Source: Rhodocollybia butyracea (taxonomy: Eukaryota; Basidiomycota; Agaricomycetes; Agaricales; Omphalotaceae). Taken from it: a DNA stretch of 64,000 nt. Position numbers and translations under genes: made by a program. This document shows positions 44,123-56,302 of this stretch, one piece after another (position 1 is the stretch's first letter; the number at the start of each line of letters is the position of its first letter). Where the stretch lies: contig JADNRY010000014.1 in assembly GCA_015501585.1 (NCBI GenBank), positions 434,001 through 498,000 on the forward strand, written 5' to 3'. The notes beneath the pieces were generated by a model, which was given only the letters and a program-made list of their open reading frames with translations, was not told the DNA's origin and ran no database searches.

Positions 44123-46876
44123 ATGCACAGTATATCCAAGCTAGCTAGAAGGACTTGGCATCGTGGCCTTGCCACTGTTTCAAATCCCGTATACGATGGT
44201 CAGTCAACTCTGAAAAATCTCAAATATTGACTCTCAACTTTCGAGCAAGTCTGTGTAATTGGCGGCGGACATGCGGGATGCGAAGCAGCCGCTGCTGCTG
44301 CTCGGACTGGCGCCAGGACACTCTTATTAACACAAAAATTGGACACTATCGGGGAGCTTTCTTGTAATCCGTCTATTGGAGGAGTTGGAAAAGGAACGCT
44401 TGTGCGTGAGGTAGATGCTTTAGACGGGTTGATGGGGCGAGTTTCCGGCGCGTATGCCTTTTTGTCATTTTAATGCCTAGTTTTAACGCGTTTAATGTAG
44501 ACAAAGCTGGAATTAAATTCCACATGTTGAATCGTACAAAAGGCGCAGCTGTTTGGGTCAGTTGATATGGCTTGTGCCGGACTTTCGAGACTGAGGATTG
44601 CTGCAGGGTCCTAGAGCGCAAATCGATCGCAAACTGTACAAGAAGCATATGCAAGATGCACTAGTAAACTATCCGAATCTCGACGTGCAGGCAGGAAGTG
44701 TTTTCGACCTGGTCTTTGATCACGAGCACGAGCATATGAACAAGTGGGGAAAGATTGCGGGTGTGAGGCTTGGTAGGCCAGCTTCTTATCTACGGACACA
44801 CAATTCATTCTGAATATCGGATCTACAGACACTGGTGCCGTGTTTGACTGTACCCAAGTGGTAATCTGCACAGGAACTTTTCTTTCTGGTGAAATCCACA
44901 TTGGTAGGCGGAAACCTACTCGTCATTCCGTGTTCTCATGCCTCTCTAGGTTTGAAGCGGTTTCCTGCTGGAAGAATCAATGAGGCACCCTCCGTTGGAC
45001 TATCAGCTTCTCTGAACGCTGCTGGCTTTCAACTTCGGCGATTACAAACTGGAACACCTGCACGGTTAGATGGGAAGACCATAAACTTCGCTAATCTGGA
45101 CCGTCAAGATGGAGATGCTTCTCCCGCGCCTTTCAGCTTCCTCAACAGTACCGTTGACAATGCTGCCAATCAAGTCTCCTGCTTCCAAACTCATACAACA
45201 GCGGAGACGCACCAGATCGTAAAGGACAATATTCACAACTGCATTCATATACAGGAGACAAAGAAAGGTTCGCTACTCATCTCCCTTTATGAGCACAGAC
45301 GAATGAACCCAATACACAGGTCCTAGGTACTGTCCTTCTCTTGAATCTAAGATCCTTCGATTCGGCCATCGTGAGTCCCACAACGTATGGCTTGAACCGG
45401 AAGGCTACGATTCGGATGTCATATATCCAAACGGTATATCCTGCAGTCTTCCTGAAGAAGTTCAAGAACCCATGATGCGTACTATTCCTGGATTGGAGAA
45501 TGTGAAAATGGTTAGGCCGGCGTATGGAGTCGAGTACGACCATGTTGATCCTAGGGAATTGGGACGTGCGTTGGGTCTTGTCAATATTTTTTTTTACTTC
45601 TTCCTAATTGTGCTTGATTTTAGCCACCTTGGAGACTAAGCGAATCCAGGCAAGTTCATGTCGTTTTCATCACTGGACTGCCGCTTACAGTTTCCCGTAG
45701 GGTTTATTCTTGGCCGGACAAATCAATGGTGTTTATAATTTTTGATATCTAGAAGTATCTCGACTGAGCGTGTTTATCAGGGACAACTGGCTACGAAGAA
45801 GCTGCAGCGCAAGGTATAGTCGCTGGAATTAATGCTGGACTTGCTGCGCAGCAACGACCTCCTTTAATACTCACTCGGGCTGATGGCTACACGGGCGTTA
45901 TGATTGACGACCTCATTATGAAAGGTACCGAGGAACCTTGTAAGTGCTCTCGTTCCACAGCTTTTGATTTCCTTACATCAAGGTCCATGAAGACAGAATG
46001 TTTACCTCAAGGTCGGAATACAGGATGACTCTAAGGAGTGATAATGCCGATTTACGTCTGACGGAGCATGGTAAGAGAACCACATTAGCCCTTACTTTGA
46101 CTGAGATTCTATATGTGATAGGCCGAATTGCTGGAGTCGTGTCTGACGAACGTTGGAGTTCCTTCCAAAGCACTCGCTCCGAACTCGCCGCAGCAACAGA
46201 ATTGTTGAAGAGCGTGTCACAAACGCCGCAGGTAAATGGAAAATAGATCTCGTTAAATCGGCGTTGTTGACTGTTCAACGCAGCGATGGGCAGAAATCGG
46301 GTACCCTGTACCTCTCGACGGAATAAGGCGAAGGTGGCGTGTTCCTCTTATCGGTGAAACTTGCAATTGACAAAGCGACAGTGCTTTTGATATGCTGCGA
46401 TATTCAAACATCCACTGTGCAGACTTGATCTCTTTTATTCCCGAACTTGAAAAATACGACCCTCAGTTACTGGCCCGTATCGATATCGACGGTTTGTCTC
46501 AATCTGTGGTTTCTACTCGGCAAAGACTCATTCTGTTGTACCCAGGCCACTACCATTCACACCTAGTTCGTCAAGAAGCGGATCTTCGACATTTCCACGA
46601 AGATGAAAGTCTGCTCCTTGACCCACAAATGGACTATCATGCTGTGGAAGGTTTGAGTTCCGAGGTTCGGGAGCGATTGTTTCGTGTGAGACCTACTACT
46701 ATCGTGAGTTTATATACAATGGAGTTACCGTCAACGCTGACGCAGTCACCTAGGGAGCTGCTAAAAGGATGGAAGGTATGACACCGACGTCGATGGTGTA
46801 CCTGCTACGTCATGCGAAACGGACGTTCGGAAAGTATAGGGATACGCTGGCTGCACAAACAAGTGTTACTGTATAG
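44123..46876 (+). CDS. MTO1: Mitochondrial tRNA uridine-34 modification enzyme MTO1 (MnmG/GidA)
   Basis: FAD-dependent enzyme that, with MSS1, adds the carboxymethylaminomethyl group to U34 of mitochondrial tRNAs. Sixteen exons, 658 aa, frame-consistent: 44123-44198, 44250-44447, 44501-44556, 44607-44772, 44829-44903, 44950-45267, 45320-45565, 45624-45649, 45701-45728, 45781-45939, 45993-46070, 46122-46231, 46284-46333, 46382-46491, 46546-46703, 46754-46876. Starts [20 protein letters not shown], a basic mitochondrial presequence. Then [14 protein letters not shown] (FAD loop), [77 protein letters not shown], and the GidA-associated C-terminus ([15 protein letters not shown]). Introns 2 (44448, GCGCGT) and 8 (45650, GCAAGT) start with GC. 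Confidence 0.93.
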
Positions 46877-46950
46877 TTCATTATATTCTAAATTTGGTAA
46901 TATAGATGCCCGATTGAGTAATACTGGTCACCGGTGATGTCATGTCTTCG

Positions 46951-46960
46951 ATATATATAT
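46951..46960 (+). promoter_or_regulatory. TATA-like run before the alcohol dehydrogenase gene
   Basis: ATATATATAT about 30-40 bases upstream of the first ATG (46991). Confidence 0.35.
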
Positions 46961-46990
46961 GGTGGCTCAAGCGCTCACCAACTGTCTTGC

Positions 46991-48329
46991 ATGTTTCCCT
47001 CTCACACCGTCATGCAAGGAATAACTTATCACGGTTCAAAAAGCGGCAAAGTCGTCCAATCTTCTTTGACTCGTCAAAAACTCGAGCCTGATGAAGCAGT
47101 CGTTCAAGTCACACACTCGTACGCAGTGTCTACACATTCGGTTCTACGCTGATTTGGAGCTTTCGCAGCGGTCTGTGTGGTACCGATTTGCATTATCTCA
47201 CTCAAAACATAGCGTTGGGACACGAAGGTGACTTGCAAGTTGCTCGCTCAATGCAGTTCTGACGTCTTCTAGCTGTCGGCATCGTCAAAGCGGTTGGGAC
47301 ATCTTGTAAACTGTTGAAGGAAGGAGACAGAGTGGGGTGGGGATATGAGCACAAATCCTGTGGCGTCTGCGATCAGTGGTGAGTAAACGCTGGTCGTACA
47401 AGTTTTCGAATCCACCTGAACCTTGCGCCTGCGCCTACAGTCTCTCTGGAAGCGATCGTTATTGCCTCAAAGCGTCGATGTATGGAGTAAGCGAGCTTCT
47501 CTAAGACAGCGATAATTCGCTGATAATTCGATAAACGCAGAAAAGCGACCTCGACCAAGGCTCCTTCAGTAACATTGGCGTTTGGAAGGAGAGGTGGTTG
47601 TTCCGTATTCCTGATGGGTTGAAGTCCGAGTACGCTGCGCCACTCATGTGTGAGTCCTTGGGGTCTTTAATCCGCTAAACGTTTATCCTAATGTTACGTT
47701 GTAGGCGGAGGAGCGACAGTCTTTACACCTTTGATCGAGTATGTTCGACCCATCGACAGAGTCGGCATCGTAGGTATTGGTGGTCTCGGTCATCTCGCTA
47801 TTCAATTTGCCGCTAAAATGGGCTGCGATGTTGTTGTCTTTTCCGGAACCGAATCAAAGAGAGAAGAAGCACTGTCTTTGGGAGCAAAGGAGTTTTATGC
47901 GACTAAAGGTGTCGAAGATTTTTCCAAATTGGGAGTTAGCAAGCCAGTAGATCGTTTGATCATCACTACCTCTGCGTTGGTCAACATCAAACAATATTAT
48001 TCCATTCTCGCACAAGAGGCTACAATAATTCCTTTGACGGTTTCGGGAGACGACGTTACTATTCCTCATCAAGAAACTCTCCTTCGAGGAATCAAAATCG
48101 TCGGAACTATTCTCGCAACTCGATATATGCAGTGAGTTCGCTCTGATTTAGCTCGCTCACATTCTTATGTCCTACCTATAGAAACAAGATGCTCGAGTTC
48201 GCTGATCGTAACAACGTATATCCGTGGGTCGAGAAATTTCCTATGACCGAGCGTGGTATCAATGAAGCTGTTCAAAAATTGAAAGATGGGAATATGCGTT
48301 ATCGTGGGGTGTTATCCTGGGAGTATTGA
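46991..48329 (+). CDS. Zinc-dependent alcohol dehydrogenase (cinnamyl/ADH6-like), copy A
   Basis: Medium-chain NADP(H)-type alcohol dehydrogenase acting on aldehydes/alcohols in the cytosol. Seven exons (46991-47118, 47169-47227, 47273-47378, 47441-47486, 47541-47649, 47705-48131, 48182-48329), 340 aa, frame-consistent. CGTDLHY gives the catalytic-zinc Cys and GHE its His/Glu. GDRVGWGYEHKSC is followed by the structural-zinc set CGVCDQCLSGSDRYC (four Cys). The Rossmann motif is GIGGLGHLAIQFAAKMGCDV, and Ser/Thr after strand 2 (FSGTESKREEA) favours NADP. The end is KDGNMRYRGVLSWEY. A second in-frame ATG (47012, MQGITYHG) is an equally good start. Starts 114 bases after the MTO1 stop, same strand. 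Paralogous to 62212-63515. Confidence 0.9.
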
Positions 48330-48863
48330 CGATAAAATTCTATCCTTTATATGTTGTCCGTTTACCTATGCCTTTTTCGTCACCTTGCAATTGTGTTTGT
48401 CGGTAGGAGGTTCGACCTCGGTTTTACTTCACACCTCCTTTTTAACCTTTAGCATGATTATCAACTAATAACTTAATCACTTTGAATAATACTAGATAAT
48501 AGGAATGCTTACTATCCTCTTAGCTCTAGCTGGTAGCCAACCCCTCAAGATGTGTCTTGCACAACGAGGTGACCTTTGCGTCTCACAGATATTCGAAAGG
48601 TATCCGACTTATCACTATATGCTGAGAGACGAGTAAGACGTTGACGCACTACACACCGTAGGAAGCGCGCGCTGCAGCAAGTATCGGAGCCCAATCAAGG
48701 TATGTCGAGTTGAGGTATACTGTACATCAAATATATTTTCGGCAAGCCCTGCGAAATATGAAGCTAAGTCTAGAAAATTGGCATGTCCCTCTACTTTGTC
48801 TTGTCATTCCACCTGTGCAACACATACCACATTAGTACGAGTTATGGTGACTTTAGTCCAGAC
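48330..48863. other. Convergent intergenic region
   Basis: 3' flanks of the alcohol dehydrogenase (+) and mitochondrial carrier (-). Nothing else seen. Confidence 0.4.
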
Positions 48864-50308
48864 TTACAAGTCCAGGAACAACTTCCACAAAACCGAGAAC
48901 ATCAATCCTTGCAAACCATTTGCTAAGATACGTGTTTTCAAACCACGTCCAAACAAGCCTCTTATACCGTCCTGACGGATGACAGCTAAAAACGAAGGCG
49001 AGAATGTCTTAGAATAGCAGAATGGAGAGATCGTAATTAATGAGTTACCTTTGGCGGCATTCAAGTAGCCAATCCGAGTTTCGTTAACTTGACGATAAGT
49101 CTTCAAGACGCGAAGAGAGTTGGATATGGTGTCCGAGACCACGGAAGCTACAAAACCTATGAAAGCTTGTCGGAGGAGTTTCTGAGCGATGTGGTCTGGT
49201 TCAGGAATCTTGTCTTGGAGGAAATTGTAGGTGCCAAACCACTGAAAATGAGGTTAGCGGATAACAGTACGCAGGTTTAGATTCAACTCACAGGGTAATG
49301 GCCGACGAACGTGGCAGCTGCTGTCGCAAGCGCACCATACCATAAAGTACCGATTCCATATAGCTTGATCTGAACAACAAGACAGGATTAATACTTATTC
49401 GGCCTTGTTCGGAATGAAAGCAACTCACCCTCCTCTTCAATATTTCCCAGCCTGGTTTCCCTTGTGTCTGCAGAGTGGTCTTTACAGTATCAACTGGAGT
49501 TAGGGTCATCCTGAATAATGCCGCCGCCACCGACGCGAACACGGTCTTGACAAGAGTAGGCAGAGTCTTCATGTAGGAATTCGATTCCAAGAGTACCAGG
49601 ATTCCGACGTTGGCCGCGGTGTCGCCAAAACGAGAAACTGGGCCCTGCACAAGGGCAGCTAGCAGACCTTGGTAGTAACGTTGGAAACCGCCGTCGTGAT
49701 AGAGCGTCTTGGTTGCTTGTGTGGTAGTCGTCCCATATCGGTATTGATAGTTCATGACAGTCCTTATGGGCTACAGATTCCCAGTGTTCAAGGAGAGTCA
49801 TTCGAACTGGACGGACGTAAATTTACCATGAGCAGTAGTACTTGAAGAACCATAGCTAGTGAAGATCGGAATAAGGATTTGCTCCACCGAAAGTACATCA
49901 GCCCAACGTACCAGCTGCACCCGCAAGGCCTCCTCCAAGAGCAGATTTGAAGGCCTTTCCCACATCAAACTATAACAGAAAATTAATTCATCTAGCATTT
50001 GGCTTCACAGATCAGAAACATACATCGACGTCCTCTGCGTCAATGAATCCTTTGATAAGCATTGCCAGCAGTCCAGCGCCCAATAGTAAACAGATAACGT
50101 AGAATGCCACCTCCCAAGCGCTGCGTTTCCTGCCAGGTAGAGCTTCAGGCTGGTTCTCGACATCGACGCCGAGGATAGGTGTTGGCGTTTCTTCTTCTGG
50201 TGTGTGTTGGGCCGTCGAGTGTTCAAAAGCTTCAATACTTGAATAACTCGGGCTCTGTCGTATATCGACCAGAAGAGGCTCTGCCTCTGAGGGAGGTGTC
50301 TTCGCCAT
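48864..50308 (-). CDS. Mitochondrial carrier family (SLC25-like) membrane protein
   Basis: Seven exons (50024-50308, 49912-49969, 49827-49855, 49429-49770, 49292-49369, 49049-49241, 48864-48985), 368 aa, frame-consistent. The N-terminal 95 residues are extra for a carrier: an acidic Pro/Glu-rich tail, then one predicted membrane segment (WEVAFYVICLLLGAGLLAML). The carrier fold follows with Gly-rich first helices (GKAFKSALGGGLAGAAAMVL), a degenerate first signature (MPIRTVMNYQYRYGTTTTQA), a clear second signature LTPVDTVKTTLQTQGKPG (P-x-D-x-x-K), and a third near VSDTISNSLRVLKTYRQ. The end is GIRGLFGRGLKTRILANGLQ followed by a last helix. The transported substrate cannot be told. Exon 3 is only 29 nt. 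Confidence 0.85.
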
Positions 50309-52219
50309 AGTGGTGGTATTAGTCAGAGACAGAGAGCTGCATAACGCAATCTAATTTAAGAATGAGGTACGTATCACCGAGAAACGGGCGCTCAGCTCCG
50401 GACCGGCCCTGTCTTTCTCGTCTTTCCCTGGTCTTTCCCTACTCTACAAGCACTACTCTACAGCATTCACTATATCTGACTGAACTAGTCAAGAACATGT
50501 CCTTGATTCGACTCTTCAAGCTTCAAGTTATGTCATATGAAAACCAGAAGTATTCATTTCCTCGGACCTTTGTTGCTTCAATAAGTTGTTTGTTGGACGT
50601 CGTAACGAAGGAAAGGCCCATTCATACACAATAAGAGCGTATTTACAGTTGGCTCGGTCACCTCAGCATCTCCTAAGACGACCGCAAGCTTGGCACGCCG
50701 TCTCATCGGCGTCGCCTCGTTTCATGTGACGCTTTTAGCGGTTGCAAATACACTCCAGTAGACTCTAGTGCGGTTTAAATTTCGGCTTCAAAAATGTCGC
50801 CTTCTTGCTCTAATGCTACTCCAATTTCATCATCCACACACGCTATGCACACCCGTTTGGATCACCAGTGCGCGCCTTATGTAAGGCACTAAACCGATAG
50901 TCTGAGCAGGGTCTTCGAGCATAGTATCGTCTAGTGGAAAACTTGCCTCCAACACCGAACGACCCCTTTGCTTCGCTATTATCTCCCTACTGCACCCTCA
51001 ACCAAGTTCTCAAAAGTGAGCGAAGGAGCTCAGACGGTGGAATTATTCTGTGGGCGAAACGGCAGTGGGCGAAAAGTATACCAGAAATACCATGACCTCA
51101 GGAGGAACAACCCCGGCTGTTAGCGAAAAAATTCATGCAGATGGAGCCAAAGCCTCGCCCATGAACATTGAATCTTTACTTACTACCTAATTTTTCGCCC
51201 TTCACCTAGATTCAGGTTCCAGCCTCTTTGATCATAACCACGAGGAAACAAAAGTATGCACTTACTTCCCTTACCCACCCCCCTCTTCGCACTCTTCGGA
51301 AGATCGAGGACACACTGCAGTTATGGAAGACTCATGCGGAGCGGCGAAGATACAGCAGGTGTTTGGGTGGAGTTGGCAATATAAAACAATCAGAGGGGCA
51401 GGGGTATACATACGATCGCCTGGTGAGTGAATTGGGTAGGAGAAGCTGTCCGCACAGAGAAAGCCGCCTCCGACTGAGTGTAAGCGCCAATGGCCTTATA
51501 ATTCTTGTTGGTATTCCCTTCGATAACCGTTAACTTCCTACTTGTAGGATCTGATCTTAAACAAAACATATCGTCCTCCGGCTTAAGAACCATTCGTCAA
51601 ATTCGTCTCGAGAATCATGGCTCTCTGCGTTTCAGCGCTCTTCTCAGTCGACGTTGCGCATCCTTTCAAATCCAAGTCTCTCTCACTCTGGTGGTGACTT
51701 CGACAGACCTAATCACCTCCGTCGACCTCTGCAGTCAATTTTGGAGGCTGGCTTGCCATTTCATAAGAGTCTTTCGTTACAGCTGACGGATGAATCTGCA
51801 TCGATACTCGTAGTCACTGTCGCACCATTGTTAATTTAGTATTTCAGATCACTGTTTGTGGTTTGTATCTGCTTATTATCTTTTAAATAATCACAATTGT
51901 TCGTCTTTTTATAAAAGATTTTCCAGATCCATATCAGCACCCACAATTACTCTATAAGGCTGTACCCCGGCCCCAATCATTGGCCAATGGCAACAGAAAA
52001 CAACATTCGGTGTGACTTTGCAACAGGCATTGTTACCGATTGTCTAAACCAGCGCTACGACAACCCTATTGTTGGTCAAAGCGGGTCAAAACCATATATA
52101 ACAAGTAATGTAAGGCCCATGAATGAATAACTACAGATTCTTCACTCTATTGCAGGTAGGCTTTCGACAAGATTGTCAATTCCTTCGTGTTCACGTTCTT
52201 TTTTTTTGCATACTAGAAC
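50309..52219. other. Long intergenic region with a dispersed repeat
   Basis: No supportable gene. The frame at 51228-51533 overlaps a repeat shared with 56.0 kb (see 51350-51495). Direct GTGGGCGAAA repeats occur at about 51048 and 51064. The leader of the gene at 52220 begins in this stretch. Confidence 0.4.
51350..51495 (+). repeat. Dispersed repeat, copy A
   Basis: Starts GCAGGTGTTTGG, continues through AATCAGAGGG and GAGA.AGCCGCCTCCGA, ends near GCGCCAATGGCC. The same order of blocks with point changes and small gaps is seen at about 56022-56190 on the same strand. Confidence 0.5.
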
Positions 52220-53588
52220 ATGTCAAACCTAGATTTTTCCACCTTATCATCGTTGATCCATCGAATTCTGGGCGCATACTCCGTCGCTCAGCTTGGGTCC
52301 ATCGCTACCATCTTCGGTATAACTTGCTATACCTTTGCAACGAAAAGCCGGGATCGTGCTCGGGAAGTAGGAATACTTGGCTTCCTTGCAATGTTACCAT
52401 TCGGTTATAAGCCAATCTTCCTCTATTGTCTGCTCCTTGTCTTCTTCGTTGCCTTCTTTGAGGGGGGCGTTGCATCGTCTCATGTTCAACCTCCTCAAGA
52501 GGTTGATGGCTCCTCCCCTCATGCTCTCTCGTCTCAGCATGTTCCAGAGGGTAAGGATATCATGATCCCTATTGGACGCAGTGACTGGTCGGTGAACGTT
52601 AGATTCCAATCATCGAGCAGTCCACACGTTAGCTTCCCCAGCTACAACTTTGACATCAAGACGATCGACAAAAACTTAGACCCAAACACTAGGTTGGGTG
52701 AAGTCGCATTCAATTACAAAAGGGTTCCCACTTTGGATTCGGATTCGGTCGTCGATGGTGGAGCAAAGTTCGAGCCTTTGGGCGTGCAGCTCGAGATCGT
52801 GCACAGGATGCATCGATCTACTACTTTCTATCAGCTTTCGCTAGTCAAACGGAATTTTATGCTCTCGGCTGAACAGATCCCTCGTAAACTTCGCAAAGGT
52901 GGTGCAGGTGGACAAGGATGGAAGATAGATTGCCCAGGTTTCAAGACCTTTCACAAAACCATCGGGGACAAGGTGGTCCCAGCGACAGTACTGTGCCCTT
53001 ACGGTTGTCGGAACTATCGATTATTCGGAATATCATACCGATATTGCGCAAGTTCCAATCCCTATCATCATTCCAATCCTGAAAAGCTTGACTTTCGTTG
53101 GCGATCCCTTCTACGGTGGGGTATACGATTCGCCATTCCGGGACCGTACGAGGAAGTTTTCATGGGGTCATCTCAAGCATCTTGAGCTTGACCATATCTC
53201 CATTTTTCCAGAAGAATATCAAGGGATCCTAGAGGTCTGTAAGGGGCTAAGTTCAATGATCTTGCACAGACCGGGCGAGGGTGATGGGACACCCGGATTG
53301 TCTCCTTTAACAAGCATCGTCACCCATACCAATCTCCGTACTCTGCGACTCCTGGAATGCAGGACTCCCATACACGGTTTTCTTTCTTCGACGCGTGTGT
53401 GTCTTACCGTCTCTGAATTGGTTTTGCAAACCGACATTACTCAGAATACTCTTCAGGCGAATCACCTGGGGATACAGTGGGGAGCGATTCTGGAAATGAA
53501 ATTATCGGAGAGATTGGGAGGAATCTTTATTGGGCAGTGTCGAATGAACCTTCCTGCGGGTAGTAGACTAGAAGTAATTCCAAACTAG
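52220..53588 (+). pseudogene. LRR/F-box-family-like gene with a frame break
   Basis: Two overlapping frames look coding. The first (52220-53185) begins MSNLDFSTLSSLIHRILGAY, then two hydrophobic segments (LGFLAMLPFGYKPIFLYCLL and LVFFVAFFEGG), and a globular part. The second (from about 53050 to 53588) reads IIIPILKSLTFVGDPFYGGV and KFSWGHLKHLELDHISIFP, leucine-rich repeats like those of mushroom F-box proteins, down to RMNLPAGSRLEVIPN and a TAG. A third frame near 53000 (VPLRLSELSIIRNIIPILRK) looks like the missing link. No intron joins them in phase, so one or more indels appear to have broken the gene. Function unknown. Confidence 0.5.
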
Positions 53589-53593
53589 CAACC

Positions 53594-55316
53594 TCAATAC
53601 CACGTAGTTATTATAGATGGTACACTTATCACCCTGTGTCCAGATGCATTTCTTTCTATTAATTTATTCAGTTCTGCCAGCGTGTGAGAGTCATTATTCT
53701 GGAGGTAATCCGTCCTGATACACAGCGAACGTTCGGCTGACGGAAGAAAAGTAGCGAAACCGTCGAATAATCCTTCAGATAATGCTGGGCCAGAGGGAGG
53801 TTGGAAGTGGTGGACCCGATATTCTATCATATCGAACAGAGGTCCGACCGAACACCGGAATGTTCTTATCCACAACCGGTTAAGCAATGGGAGGATGGGT
53901 CTATCAGGGTTCGTCCAAGACAATACCGTTAACAAGGCATCGGCATTTCTAGATTCGACATTTAGCTCTGAGAGTGACCCGACATGAGGTGAAGAAAAGA
54001 GATCCTTCCAAAAGCCGAGATCTGAGGATTCTCCGGAAAAGTCGAAATATGAAAATGCCGTTAAATCGCAACGGCAACGAGCAAGGAACGAGAGAAGAAC
54101 TGGATAATCGTCATCTGTGAGATGATTCCCGATCGCAAGAACCTTGAGGTTGGGAGTATCAATCAAATTCAACAAAGGCGGAGCGAATTCCGTCGCCCGA
54201 AGATCCAGGGTGTGTAGATGGTAGAGAGTGAGGGGGGGTTGAAGAGGAAATCTGTCCCATCTACTATCTCCACTCAAACGGAGACAACGCAAATTTTTGA
54301 GCTGGGAAAGTCCGTTGAAGAAGGACATATCCAATGCGAAGTCTCCGGAAAGATGAGTAAGATTTATCGGAAAAGAAAGAGCACGGTGGATACAATCCTT
54401 CGTTTTCCATTCAACTTCTTTCAACTGATTTGAAGAAGACAGGAACATATCTCGTATCTGCATTATCATTTCAAAATACCGAATAGCAAAGTGTCCGCCT
54501 ACATCGAAATGCACCACTTCGAGTAACGAGAAACAGTCCGATGGAAGACTAATAAGCGACTCGAGTAACGAGAGACATCCCGGTGGAAGGGTTACGACCC
54601 ACGGGTGATGAGGCGACAGAGGAGGCGACAATATGAAGGTGATCGATTTCCAGCGACGAACGTGGGGTCGCAGAAGGTTGATTACATCTTCTATAACGGT
54701 AATCGAAGTACACGCTTTCTCCCAATCACGGCTTTCGCTTTGACCGTTGAAATAATTGTGACCGTTGATATAAAGAGTGAGGGGTAGCTGCCTTGAACGC
54801 TCTAGCCATAGCTTCACCATTGGGATGTGGTACAGTGCGGGAGAGATGATAGTGATGGTAGACCAGAGGTCCGGGAAGCAGAGGGCGACTCTCCGCCAGT
54901 AGCTACACACTTGGCTGAGAATAAGTTGGCGAGGAGGGTACAGAGGACGTAGAGTGAAGGCGCTCATGGGAAGTGTCCATCTTTCGTATGGAAGACATAA
55001 CATGAATATTTCTCGAAGGAGTTCCACAGGCAAATAGTTGATATAACATTTGGACTCTGCCAGCGACAGCCGTTTGAAGCCGGTGACCGCTAGGCTTGCA
55101 TAGGGATTTGAACTGTCGAATCCTAACAGAGCACGTTGAATGTAGCGAACACCGCTACTGAAAGTACTGATAGTTGAGCATCCGTAAGAAGGCTAAACAG
55201 AACGAATAGTATCATTTTGAGAGTGAGAAGTTCATTGATAACGTGTTACTCACGGACAGCGACGTATCCAATGAGTGCGAGGAAGGGCGAGTATCAACGA
55301 GCGTCTTCAGTGACAT
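53594..55316 (-). CDS. F-box protein with LRR-like domain
   Basis: Two exons (55254-55316 and 53594-55192), 553 aa, frame-consistent. The first exon reads MSLKTLVDTRPSSHSLDTSL. After a short GTGAGT...TTTAG intron come PSYGCSTISTFSSGVRYIQR and NPYASLAVTGFKRLSLAE, a family-typical leader. The F-box follows: YLPVELLREIFMLCLP...LSQVCSYWRRVALCFPDLWS, the classical mushroom F-box. The remainder has leucine-rich units (LKEVEWKTKD, LTHLSGDFALDMSFFNGLSQ, LKNLRCLRLSG, LYHLHTLDLRATEFAPPLLN). Putative SCF substrate adaptor, target unknown. Its stop lies 5 bases from the stop of the convergent plus-strand gene. Confidence 0.87.
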
Positions 55317-56302
55317 ACGGTGTATCGAGGCAAGGAAGTCTGTCAGTGTATCAGCAACGCACAAATGGTACTAAGAGGCACTTACCTGCCAGGTGTTTTT
55401 ATCGAGATAGGCAAAGAAATTACAATCGACGCCCTTATAAGAGAAATCATAGCATCAAGTATTGAGCTTTGAGCCCAGTACGGATACAAGGTTTCATCAA
55501 CTACTACACAGAGTTTGGAGGCTGCCTAAAAGGTAACAAGGATAAATTGAGTTGTTAGGATACTATACGTATATCTTGAAGGTGATCTTTGTGAATAAAT
55601 ACAAGGATTTCCATAGAAGGCGCACATTGAGTAGATCATTTCCCCATGTAGCATTAAGCGTCGTAGATCCCGGAGGCCCGAGGCCTGAGGTTTGGGAGTA
55701 TAAACACCAAATAAACATCCTGTAAAAAGAGGGAATAGTGTTCCGAGGTTGCAGAGAAAACGTTCAAAGAGCCTTGTCAGAATTAAATAAGCGCACATCA
55801 CATGAAAATCACACACGCACGCGTTAGCGCCGAAGCAACCTTGACGTAACACTTTGTACATGCTCAGGATGCTCTTTAGTGAACCACACACTGGCAGTCA
55901 AGTAGACGCTGAGCTAAATCACGTCTTAAAAAATATGTGAAGTGCAGGATCACAGGTACAAAAATCGAGGACATATGGAGGTCTCAGGACACCGTCGCAG
56001 AGTGTGAGGGCGTGGCATGAAAGCAGGTGTTTGGAGGAACTGTGTGGACTCGCTGGCAGTATCAGTAAATTTAAAGAAATCAGAGGGAGGGCTTTATGGG
56101 TGGGCTGATTGTGTAAAATACTTAATGCGCAGTGGTTGGTCTGTCCGATTGGAGAGAGCCGCCTCCGAATGTAGGTGCCAAAAGTGGCCGAAAGTTTTCA
56201 CAAACTTCGAAAATGTGGCAAAGTATATATTTTATGCCATGTGCCACACAGCTACACAACTTCCAACAAAAATTCTACGAGATATTTTTCGAACCCATTC
56301 CG
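55317..56302. other. Intergenic with a dispersed repeat
   Basis: Promoter of the F-box gene, then no gene. From about 56022 to 56190 the second copy of the dispersed repeat lies just downstream of the small secreted protein gene. Confidence 0.4.
56022..56190 (+). repeat. Dispersed repeat, copy B
   Basis: Matches 51350-51495 in block order (GCAGGTGTTTGG, AATCAGAGGG, GAGAGAGCCGCCTCCGAAT). Confidence 0.5.
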
